Shown here: positions 9,224-16,300 of the stretch, one piece after another
Position numbering within the stretch: position 1 is the first letter of the stretch
Layout: each line of letters opens with the position of its first letter
NCBI RefSeq assembly: GCF_030815415.1
Contig: NZ_JAUSWW010000001.1
Span: forward strand, 558,001-622,000
Reading direction: 5' to 3'
From: Streptomyces canus
GTDB lineage: Bacteria; Actinomycetota; Actinomycetes; Streptomycetales; Streptomycetaceae
Length of the DNA stretch: 64,000 bases
The notes under the pieces: generated by a model
What the model saw: the letters and a program-made list of their open reading frames with translations, nothing else
Database searches by the model: none
What the model was told of the DNA's origin: nothing
Made by a program: the position numbers and the translations under genes

Positions 9224-9880
9224 GGCTCTGGTCCACTTCGTGTGGTCCGGTGACGCTCGGCCACGCCAATAGAACCCGCTTGCGTAGAAGTTCGAATCCT
9301 GCGCGGCCGAACATCTGACGCTTGAGCATCTTGATCCTGTTGACATGGCCCTCCACGACGCCGGAGTTCCAGGCGAGGGTGAGGCCGGCGGTGACGGCGT
9401 CAAGGTCGCGCAGGAGGTACTGAGCGAACTGGCGGAGGCTGAGCAGTTCGGCGGTGGCGCTGGCTGCTTCGCTCCATTCGGGGAGTCGGTCGCCTTGCAG
9501 GTGGGTGAGCATGTGGGCGAGGGAGCGCACGTGTTCGGCGAGTGCTGTCAGTTCGGGGCAGTTGGCCAAGGGGGCTTTGCTCGCGGCCTGGCTCGCCGAG
9601 CGGCCCGGCATCGAGATCATTTGCCGTGACCGGGCCCCCTTCTTTGCCGAAGGCGCCACCTGCGGCGCCCCGCAGGACCTTCAGGTCGCCGTGCCACCAT
9701 CCACGCTCGCCTCGGACTCTGATCATTCGTCGCCAACGCCCGCAGGAGAGCCGCCAAACTGAGCCCCGAACGCCGTGAGTCTCTCAATGCGTTGGGGATG
9801 CGCTGGTAGATCTCTTGCCGTGTACGGCTGAAGAGGGCTTTGAGCAGGCGAAGTACGTCGAAACTGTGCACCAATCTGGT
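9224..9880 (-). pseudogene. ISL3-family transposase remnant
   Basis: The minus-strand frame contains the C-terminal hallmark of ISL3 DDE transposases (WNSGVVEGHVNRIKMLKRQM, then FGRAGFELLRKRVLLA). Just beyond it at 9224-9254 is a GGCTCTGGTCCACTTCGTGT stretch that looks like the element's terminal repeat. Upstream, the frame degenerates: pieces such as SRTRQEIYQRIPNALR and [10 protein letters not shown] sit in a different frame, and no N-terminal zinc finger or complete catalytic core is present. The element is therefore a truncated, frameshifted remnant and cannot move by itself. The upstream limit is approximate. Confidence 0.8.
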
Positions 9881-9978
9881 TGCGGTGCCCAGACTGCATG
9901 CGTGACGCGGTGTTCACACGGGATGATCACCTGGTTCTGTACGCCTGCTTGGCTTCTGCCTGCACTTCGGGGGACCGC

Positions 9979-10497
9979 ATGTACCGCTTCACCCGCCACA
10001 CCGGCCGTGCTCTGACTGCCGTCGCGCTGATTACCGGCATGGCATCGGCCTGCTCTGACTCGCCTACGCCGTCCAAGGCTCCCCAGTCCCAGAGGGCGGC
10101 GAGCTCCACCGCGTCACCCACCGCGCAGCCGTCCTCCCCGTCCGGCCGGGAGCAGCTGGACAAGGAAGCCCGCGACCTGCTCAATATGACGGATCGCCTG
10201 GAGTCGGATGAGGAGGGCTTGGTCTCGTCCGGCTCCCTCGCGGTGCCCGGAGAGAACCTGGACAAGACCATCAAGACCGGCACCGCCCTGCGGGTGGAGG
10301 TGGCCTGCGCAGGGGAGGGTACGGTCACCTTCACGGTCGCCTCGGGCACCGCCAAGACAGCCAAGCGCGTCGACTGCACGCAGCCGATGACGAACGGGTT
10401 CGACTTCACCACGGCCGGGCCGGGCCTCACGATCCAGGCGGACTCACCCGAGGAAGACAGGGTGGGCACCGCCTACATGGTGAGCCACATCTCCTGA
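9979..10497 (+). CDS. Putative lipoprotein
   Basis: A 172-aa exported protein. The ATG at 9979 has a GGGGGA ribosome site about 8 nt upstream. The N-terminus is basic (MYRFTRHTGR) followed by a hydrophobic stretch and a lipobox ASAC at residues ~22-25, so it is likely anchored by lipid to the outer face of the membrane. A Ser/Thr/Pro-rich linker (~30-55) precedes a compact beta-rich domain with two cysteines (VACAGEGTVTFTV, VDCTQP) that could form a disulphide. No homologous family is recognised. It stands alone between an IS remnant and a gene-poor stretch. Confidence 0.75.
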   Translation: MYRFTRHTGRALTAVALITGMASACSDSPTPSKAPQSQRAASSTASPTAQPSSPSGREQLDKEARDLLNMTDRLESDEEGLVSSGSLAVPGENLDKTIKTGTALRVEVACAGEGTVTFTVASGTAKTAKRVDCTQPMTNGFDFTTAGPGLTIQADSPEEDRVGTAYMVSHIS

Positions 10498-11206
10498 CTG
10501 TCCAGCTGACGGCCCTGGTCGCCCTGGTCTCGGCTCGCCGCCGCCTTCCTCTCCGAGCGGGTGGTTCCCGCCGGAGATATGACGTGGCTTGTCGACCAGG
10601 TCCGGCTGGGCAAGGACGGGGCAGCCTTTCGGTCCGGCCCAAAGCCCCAGCCGAACTGGCCTACTGGCTGAATCGCAGGGCGATTGACCGGCATCCGCCA
10701 CGCTCTAGGATCCCAAGGAGCGCCCAGGCTTCTGTGCCGGGAGCCGGCCGACCCCAGCCCCCGGGCCCGGAAGTCAACTGAGCCCGCTGGGAAACCGGAG
10801 CCCGCCTCCCGCGAACGGTCTGCGGCCCCGATCCCTCGTCCTTTGGCCCGCCGGGGCGAACTCCCGCACGCTCCCACGGTCATGAGGACGATCCCGCGCG
10901 GGCCTCGCGTCTGGGGACGACGCGAGGCCCGCACCAACGGGCGCTGCCCTCGGACGCAGGCGGCGGCCGCCCCACTCAACCTTCAACTACCCGGCCCCGC
11001 AACCGACGCACCCGCGATCCAGGCCATTCCCGCGTGCCGATCACACCCGGGCATCATCCGCCCGCACCAGCCCGACAGGACATCCAGCGCGCCAGCCACA
11101 GCTTCCGGAAGCCGTCACCGCGCCGCACACCGCCGCCCCGGCCGAGCGCGGCACTCCATCCACGGCCATCCTCCACCCGCGCAGGGCGGACGCCGGCGCG
11201 CGAGTA
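10498..11206. other. Gene-poor interval
   Basis: Open frames exist on both strands but their translations are Pro/Arg/Ala-rich without motifs, and none has a good ribosome site. The only clear structure is a long perfect hairpin at 10898-10932. I see no RNA gene or repeat array. Confidence 0.5.
10898..10932. terminator. Perfect 14-bp stem-loop, possible terminator
   Basis: GCGGGCCTCGCGTC and its exact complement GACGCGAGGCCCGC flank a 7-nt loop. There is no downstream T tract, which is common for Streptomyces terminators. It lies about 400 bp from the lipoprotein stop and 275 bp from the oxidoreductase remnant, so its client gene is unclear. It may be left over from a lost gene. Confidence 0.5.
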
Positions 11207-11720
11207 CTACGCGCCGTGCGTGCGCACACTGCGCTCGCCACTCCACATGGCCCGGATGACGGTGATCGCCTCTTCAAGTGCGTCGACGGCCTCTCTCGGC
11301 CTGCGACGGGAGCCGCCCATGGCCTCGATGGCTTCCCAGAAGGCGCCGGCACCCCGGCCGAGCTGGACCCGGGAGCCGGTCAGTCTGTCCAAGGTCGCCA
11401 CAGCCTTCGCCAGCACGGCTGGCGGACGTAACGGCAGGGAGCTGACCGTCGGGACGAGCGTGACATGTCGCGTCCGCGCAGCCAGGAAGGTGAGCAGTGT
11501 CCAGGTGTCGTCGAACGCCGCTCGGTACGGGTGGTCCTGGATGGTGAGAAGGCCAAGGCCGAGACTGTCGATGAGTAGTGCCTGCTCACTGGAGCGGCCG
11601 ACGGGGAGGGCATTTGGCTCTACGCCGTTGGTCGCATCTCGGGAGCGGGAAAGGAAACTGGCCCGTCGTCGCCTCAGAGGCCGCGCCCTCGAGACCGGGC
11701 GGCAGCCAGGCGGCGGCTGT
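11207..11720 (-). pseudogene. Truncated luciferase-like (LLM class) flavin/F420 oxidoreductase
   Basis: Reading the minus strand gives a clean LLM-type N-terminal half: LIDSLGLGLLTIQDHPY, then DDTWTLLTFLAARTRHVTL, LPLRPPAVLAKAVATLDRL, and GRGAGAFWEAIEAMGG. In intact enzymes (~300 aa TIM barrel) this is followed by a long C-terminal half. Here the frame ends in a TAG at 11207-11209 after GERSVRTHGA, at the point where family members have GRHY. There is also no plausible start codon at the expected position; the frame runs upstream without one. Both ends are missing or broken, so no active enzyme is expected. The upstream limit is approximate. Confidence 0.78.
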
Positions 11721-11811
11721 TAGTGATGGATCCGAACAATCGGGCCCTGACTGTCCAGCTCAGCGGGAATTTCACCCTGTCGACCGGTACCGGGCTTGCC
11801 GGCCCTGCGAG

Positions 11812-12312
11812 TCACAGGAACTCGCTCCGATAGGTCGAGGCCAACTCGGCCGCGCGGCGGCGGCGCTCCGCGAGCTCGCCCTGCGACAGCTGTGGCGGCG
11901 GCGCGTCCTTGCCCGCGACGACATCGCCGATGCGCGTGAAGTACTCGTCCTGGCCGGCCGGGGTGCACATGCACAGCATGCGGGCCGGCGCACCCGAGGC
12001 GTTGCGGAAGTTGTGCGGGGCGTTGGCCGGGATGTTCACTGTGGACCCGGCCCGCACCGTGTGCTTCTCGCCGCGGAAGGTGAACTCGATCTCGCCCTCG
12101 AGGACCGTGAACATCTCCTCGAAGTCGTGCCGGTGCGGCGGCGGACCACCGCCGTCGGGCACGAGCATGTCGATCAGGCAGTACCGGCCGTCGGTCTGCT
12201 CGCCGGTGACGAGCATGGCGTACGTGTTGCCCACCAAAGAGATGTACGTCGTACCGGGATCGTCGGGGTCCGCCACGGTCAGCGAACGGGACAGGTCGTC
12301 ATCAGGAATCAT
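11812..12312 (-). CDS. Cupin domain protein
   Basis: A 166-aa cupin. Motif 1 PPPHRHDFEEMFTVLEGEIEF contains the HxH...E metal ligands, and motif 2 STVNIPANAPHNFRN the distal His. This is the arrangement of metal-dependent dioxygenase-like or storage-type small cupins. The ATG at 12312 is preceded by AAGGAGA at proper spacing, so the TTG 18 nt upstream is not needed. It has no signal peptide. It sits downstream of, and on the same strand as, the redox cluster, but a 250-bp gap makes co-transcription uncertain. The substrate is unknown. Confidence 0.85.
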   Translation of the reverse strand: MIPDDDLSRSLTVADPDDPGTTYISLVGNTYAMLVTGEQTDGRYCLIDMLVPDGGGPPPHRHDFEEMFTVLEGEIEFTFRGEKHTVRAGSTVNIPANAPHNFRNASGAPARMLCMCTPAGQDEYFTRIGDVVAGKDAPPPQLSQGELAERRRRAAELASTYRSEFL

Positions 12313-12564
12313 CGAAATCGTCTCCTTCAAAGGTCAGTCAGGTGAGGATCAAGTGCCGTCGGCTGGCATGCAGGCCGGCAGTCTCCCGGCCATCGATGCG
12401 CACGCTGCCCGACGTGGGAGTCCGGCCCGGCCGCGCGGTGCTTCAGTCTGTTCTTGCCGGTGTCCGAGGGGCCCCATCGCGGAGGGCTACGGAGCGAGGG
12501 CCTGCCTGTGTGGCGGGCTTGCATACCCCTGCTGCGGCACAGGGTGAGGGCGCTCGGTGCCGGC

Positions 12565-13515
12565 TCAGATCGACTTCAGGACCCGGACGCGGTCGGCGAT
12601 GGCGCGGCGGGCGACATCGGAGGTGAAGGCGATGGAGTCGAACTCGTGCGGGGCGCCGGGGTGCAGGTGGAATTCGACCGGCACGCCGGCGCGGCTGAGC
12701 TTGGTGGCGTAAGCGGTGTCTTCGTCGCGGAAGACGTCGAGCTGGCCGACCTCGATGTAGGCCGGCGGCAGTCCGGTCGCGTCCTCGAGCCGGGCCGGGG
12801 CCGCCGCGGCCGGGACGTCGGGCCCGCCGGCGGCCTCGCCGAGCAGGGCCGGCCAGGCGGTGAGGCTGTCGTCGTAGGACCACAGCGCGTAGGGCGCGAT
12901 GTGTGGATCGGGGGTGGTGGTGCGGTCGTCGAGCATCGGCATGAGCAGGATCTGGCGGGCGATCTTCGGGCCGCCGCGCTCGCGGGCGAGGATCGTCAGT
13001 CCCGCGGCCATGCCGCCGCCCGCGCTGTCACCCATCACACCGATCCGGTCCGGGTCGATGCCGAGTTCGGCGGCGTGTGCGTGCAGCCAGCGCAGTGCGG
13101 TGTAGGCGTCCTCGAGCGGGGTCGGGAAGGGGTGCTCGGGGGCGCGGCGGTACTGGACTGACAGCATCGGCACGCCGCTGGCGGAGACGTAGCGGGAGAC
13201 CGGGCCGTCGAACAGGTCGATGTGGCCGAAGATGTATCCGCCGCCGTGGAAGAACAGCACGGCCGGGCCCGGCGCCGCGCCGTCCTTGGTGTACCAGCGC
13301 ATGGTGATCCGCGCGCCGTCGCCTGCGGTCGTGTGGTGCTCGCTGGTCTGCACGTCGGCCGGGATCGGCTGGGCCGTTCCCGCGGCGCCGATGATCGGCT
13401 CCCACATGGCGCGCCGCGCCGCGATGTCCCCCACTGCCGGTGGTGTTGCGTCCGCCATCGCGCCGGCCATCGGGGCCAGCGCCTCGGCGACTTCGGGATC
13501 CAGACTGAGTGCCAT
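12565..13515 (-). CDS. Alpha/beta hydrolase, HSL-type esterase
   Basis: A 316-aa esterase of the hormone-sensitive-lipase family. The oxyanion motif FFHGGGYIFG lies at ~80-90, the nucleophile elbow VMGDSAGGG at ~160, the acid Asp in QLDVFRDED at ~255 and the catalytic His in GAPHEFD at ~285. The ATG at 13515 has an AAAGGAAA site upstream. The open frame continues upstream only as a shadow of the next gene. It lies 29 bp downstream of the NADP oxidoreductase and is probably co-transcribed with it, as the last gene of a MarR-controlled redox/detoxification operon. The likely substrate is a small carboxylic ester; no more precise call is possible. Confidence 0.9.
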   Translation of the reverse strand: MALSLDPEVAEALAPMAGAMADATPPAVGDIAARRAMWEPIIGAAGTAQPIPADVQTSEHHTTAGDGARITMRWYTKDGAAPGPAVLFFHGGGYIFGHIDLFDGPVSRYVSASGVPMLSVQYRRAPEHPFPTPLEDAYTALRWLHAHAAELGIDPDRIGVMGDSAGGGMAAGLTILARERGGPKIARQILLMPMLDDRTTTPDPHIAPYALWSYDDSLTAWPALLGEAAGGPDVPAAAAPARLEDATGLPPAYIEVGQLDVFRDEDTAYATKLSRAGVPVEFHLHPGAPHEFDSIAFTSDVARRAIADRVRVLKSI

Positions 13516-13544
13516 GGCCTTTTCCTTTCGGTGGAGGATCGGCG

Positions 13545-14489
13545 TCAGACGGCGGGCGGAACGACGATGACCTTGCCGTGCACGGTGCCTTCGGCGGCCC
13601 GGGCGTGGAGCGCCGGCAGGTCGGCCAGCGGCAGCCGCTCGGCGACGTCGACGCGCAGCTCGCCGCGGTCCGTCAGCGCCACGAGTTGGGCCAGCTGGTC
13701 GGCGTCGCTGCGGACGAACAGGTCGATGCCCTGCACGTCGCGCTCCTCGTCGCTGGGGACGGGCATCCATACCGTGGTGTTCACGACGACCCCGCCGGAA
13801 CGGACCAGCGTGACGAGCGCGGCCAGTTCGTCCGGGGCGACCGGTGCAAGGTTGAGTGCGAGGTCGACCGGTTCGGTCACCGCGGCGGTCACGCTGGTGG
13901 TGGTGTGGTCGATGACTTCGTCGGCGCCGGCCGATGTGACCGCCTCGCTGCTGCGCGGACTGGCTGTGGCGATGACGTGGGCGCCGGCGTTCTTGGCCAG
14001 TTGTACGGCGTAGCCGCCGACCGCTCCACCGGCTCCGTTGATCAGCACGCGTTGCCCGGCCGTCAGCTTGCCGTGGTCGAACAGGGCCTGCCACGCGGTC
14101 AGGCCCACCACCGGGAGTGCGGCGGCGTCGGCCAGGGGGATGGTCTTGGGGGCCGGGGCCAGGACCTCGGCCGGCGCGAGAACGTAATCCGCCGCGGCTC
14201 CGTTGCCGTCCATCGGCAGGAAGCCGACGACGTCGTCACCGACCGCTGTGCCGTCCACGCCCTCGCCCAGCGCCTCGACCGTTCCGGCGACGTCGATGCC
14301 GGGAGTGTGCGGCAGCACCACCGGTATGGGGCCGCGCATGAAGCCACCGCGGATGTTGCCGTCGACAGGGTTGAACGACGTCGCGGCGACGCGGATCAGG
14401 ACCTCACCGGCCCCGGGGACGGGCTGCTCCACGTCCTCGTAGCGCAGGACGTCGGGATCGCCGTACTCGTGGAAACGCACTGCCTTCAT
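13545..14489 (-). CDS. NADP-dependent oxidoreductase, quinone-oxidoreductase type
   Basis: A 314-aa MDR-superfamily enzyme without structural zinc. The N-terminus MKAVRFHEYGDPDVLRYEDV, the catalytic-domain motif PHTPGIDVAGTVEALGEGV and the cofactor-binding VLINGAGGAVGGYAVQLAKN (AxGxVG-type Rossmann turn, ~140-160) define it. Such enzymes reduce quinones or reactive enones with NADPH. The start at 14489 fits the conserved N-terminus. The region immediately upstream holds two copies of the palindrome TTGCTTCGAATTCGAAGCAA, the predicted binding site of the MarR regulator at 15546, so the gene is probably repressed by it and induced by electrophiles. Confidence 0.92.
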   Translation of the reverse strand: MKAVRFHEYGDPDVLRYEDVEQPVPGAGEVLIRVAATSFNPVDGNIRGGFMRGPIPVVLPHTPGIDVAGTVEALGEGVDGTAVGDDVVGFLPMDGNGAAADYVLAPAEVLAPAPKTIPLADAAALPVVGLTAWQALFDHGKLTAGQRVLINGAGGAVGGYAVQLAKNAGAHVIATASPRSSEAVTSAGADEVIDHTTTSVTAAVTEPVDLALNLAPVAPDELAALVTLVRSGGVVVNTTVWMPVPSDEERDVQGIDLFVRSDADQLAQLVALTDRGELRVDVAERLPLADLPALHARAAEGTVHGKVIVVPPAV

Positions 14490-14516
14490 GGGGGTTCTCA
14501 CCTTCACTGCGATGGG

Positions 14517-14540
14517 AGTTGCTTCGAATTCGAAGCAACT
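14517..14540. promoter_or_regulatory. Palindromic operator 1, predicted MarR site
   Basis: A 24-bp perfect palindrome centred on GCTTCGAATTCGAAGC, 27 bp upstream of the oxidoreductase start. It shares its 16-bp core with two other sites in this cluster. Position and symmetry suggest a repressor operator overlapping the promoter. Confidence 0.8.
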
Positions 14541-14557
14541 GTTGATGACAGTACATC

Positions 14558-14575
14558 TGCTTCGAATTCGAAGCA
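14558..14575. promoter_or_regulatory. Palindromic operator 2, predicted MarR site
   Basis: An 18-bp perfect palindrome, TGCTTCGAATTCGAAGCA. Its centre is 38 bp from that of operator 1, between the stop of the FMN reductase gene and the start of the oxidoreductase gene. Confidence 0.8.
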
Positions 14576-14586
14576 AGTGGTGTCGG

Positions 14587-15162
14587 TCACTGCCGGCGAG
14601 AGCGCATCGCCGTGGCGAGCTCGACGGCGGCTCGGTCGATGCAGGCGCGCAGCCGCCCCGCGTCGCTGCCAACCGTGGTCTGCCAGTCGGCGGGGCCCGC
14701 GACGACGACCGTGGGCACCGGTTCGGCGTGCACGCCGGCCAGACGCGTGCGCATCACCTGCGCGAGGTCGGGCGGCCGCCGGTGGCAGCCGCTGTTGAGC
14801 GCCAGCAGCACCGGCATGCCGGAGAGGACTTTGTCCCCGAGGACGGCGAAGAACGAGTCGAACACCTTGCTCGGGGATGCGGCGAGCACCGGGGTCGCCA
14901 CCACCAGCCCGTCCGCTGTCACGACCGCCGCGATCGCCTCCCGCAGGTCCAGGCTGGCGCGGCCCTGGGCGGAGAACTGGGCGAGGTCGGCCGCCAGCCG
15001 GTGCAGCTCCAGCACCTCCACCTCGGCGCGCGCACCCCCGGCCGCCAGTGACCGGCACACCGCCTCCGCAACCCAGTCCGCGAGGAGGCGAGTCGAGCAC
15101 CCGTAACCGACGCCGGCGCACAGGACCGCCAGGGACACCGGCCTCCACGCGGCGGCGCTCAT
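14587..15162 (-). CDS. NAD(P)H-dependent FMN reductase-like flavoprotein
   Basis: A 191-aa flavodoxin-fold reductase. The N-terminal strand SLAVLCAGVGYGCSTRLLAD binds FMN phosphate. The middle motif DGLVVATPVLAASPSKVFDSF (~90-110) is the P-x-Y/L-x-x-SPSxxxKxF signature of the FMN_red family, and VLLALNSGC follows. The start at 15162 matches the first conserved strand. It lies upstream of and on the same strand as the oxidoreductase, but a predicted operator separates the two, so they may have distinct promoters. Partner flavin reductases supply reduced FMN or reduce quinones and azo compounds; the specific role is not determined. Confidence 0.87.
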   Translation of the reverse strand: MSAAAWRPVSLAVLCAGVGYGCSTRLLADWVAEAVCRSLAAGGARAEVEVLELHRLAADLAQFSAQGRASLDLREAIAAVVTADGLVVATPVLAASPSKVFDSFFAVLGDKVLSGMPVLLALNSGCHRRPPDLAQVMRTRLAGVHAEPVPTVVVAGPADWQTTVGSDAGRLRACIDRAAVELATAMRSRRQ

Positions 15163-15515
15163 CCCGGCATCGTGTTCATGGCTTCTGCGCTGCGGCCGGG
15201 CTGTCGTGCCGCCACCGGGGAGGGCCGAGAACGACATTGCGCGAGGCAGGGGATGCTCAAGGCCGGTCCTCGGGATACGTGGGCGGCGGCGCCGTCCTTC
15301 TGCTCGTAACCCTGTGCCGCGGCCCTGTCCGAACTCCATGTTCTGCGGTGCTCAGTCGGGCCCGACACTGCCCACACCGTGTGCCCACTAGGTCACCACA
15401 TCGGGCCGGGCGACCCTCGCGCCCCTCCGATCCACCTGCCCGGGCTGGCACCGGAACTCACGCAGGAGTTCAGTTCCAGCCCCGCCCGGGATGGCTGGAC
15501 GGCGCCACGCCACAC
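15163..15515. other. Intergenic region between divergent FMN reductase and MarR genes
   Basis: No convincing frame is present. It should contain the promoter of the minus-strand FMN reductase. The MarR-side palindrome lies just outside it at 15516. I see no further dyad. Confidence 0.5.
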
Positions 15516-15531
15516 GCTTCGAATTCGAAGC
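15516..15531. promoter_or_regulatory. Palindromic operator 3 upstream of the MarR gene
   Basis: GCTTCGAATTCGAAGC, identical to the 16-bp core of operators 1 and 2, ends 14 bp before the MarR start codon. This is where an autorepressor would bind. Confidence 0.82.
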
Positions 15532-15545
15532 AGTAGACTGCGGTC

Positions 15546-16049
15546 ATGCCTGATTCACCGCCGTCACTCGACCCCGTACAGCTCGGCGCCTACTTCGACC
15601 TCATCGAGGTGACCAGCCTGCTCCGGCACGCGGTCGAGCAGCAGCTGCGCGAGGCCGGCGATCTCAGCTACGTGCAGTTCCAGCTGCTGGCCCGCCTCGG
15701 GGACTCTCCGACGGGCAGTCACCGCATGACCGACCTGGCCGACGGCGTCGTCTACAGCCGCAGCGGCCTGACCTACCAGGTGGATCTGCTCCAGAAGGAG
15801 GGCCTGGTCGTCCGCGCTCCCTCACCGGACGACGAACGGAGCATCACCGTCACCCTCACCGACGCCGGACGTGAGCTGCTCGCGAAGGTGCTGCCGGGCC
15901 ACATCGAAGTGGTCAGCGGCCTGCTGTTCGAACCGCTTTCGCGCGACGACGTCGAAGCTCTCGCCGGCCTGCTGGCGCCGGTGCGCGACCACATGCGCTC
16001 GATGCCGTCCCGCTCGGCCGCGCCTCGCCGCCGCAAAGGCGGAGCATAA
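15546..16049 (+). CDS. MarR family transcriptional regulator
   Basis: A 167-aa winged-helix repressor. The dimerisation helix is near the N-terminus (YFDLIEVTSLLRHAVEQQL). The recognition helix region is HRMTDLADGVVYSRSGLTYQVDLL (~60-83), and the wing is VRAPSPDDERSITVTLTDAG, the DxRxxxxxLT signature of the family. The palindrome at 15516-15531 immediately upstream and two copies before the NADP oxidoreductase gene suggest that it represses both itself and the redox operon. Typical ligands are phenolics, quinones or oxidants; the inducer here is unknown. Confidence 0.93.
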   Translation: MPDSPPSLDPVQLGAYFDLIEVTSLLRHAVEQQLREAGDLSYVQFQLLARLGDSPTGSHRMTDLADGVVYSRSGLTYQVDLLQKEGLVVRAPSPDDERSITVTLTDAGRELLAKVLPGHIEVVSGLLFEPLSRDDVEALAGLLAPVRDHMRSMPSRSAAPRRRKGGA

Positions 16050-16300
16050 GGACTCGACCCAGGCCACGCAGAAAGGGCAACGACACGTCCCGCTCGACGC
16101 CGCGCCAAGGAGAAGTGACGAGCGCGCCGAGGACAGGGACTGGGGCGCGTAACACCCGGACGACACCGAATCGATGCAGCACACATCCGAGCAGCGCCCC
16201 CTGCCCCGGGGTGCTCCCCCGCGCTCGGTACCACTACTTAGAAAGCGCTTCATCACACCGATCTTCGACGGCAGAATGGGCCTGGCGAAAGGAGCTTGGA

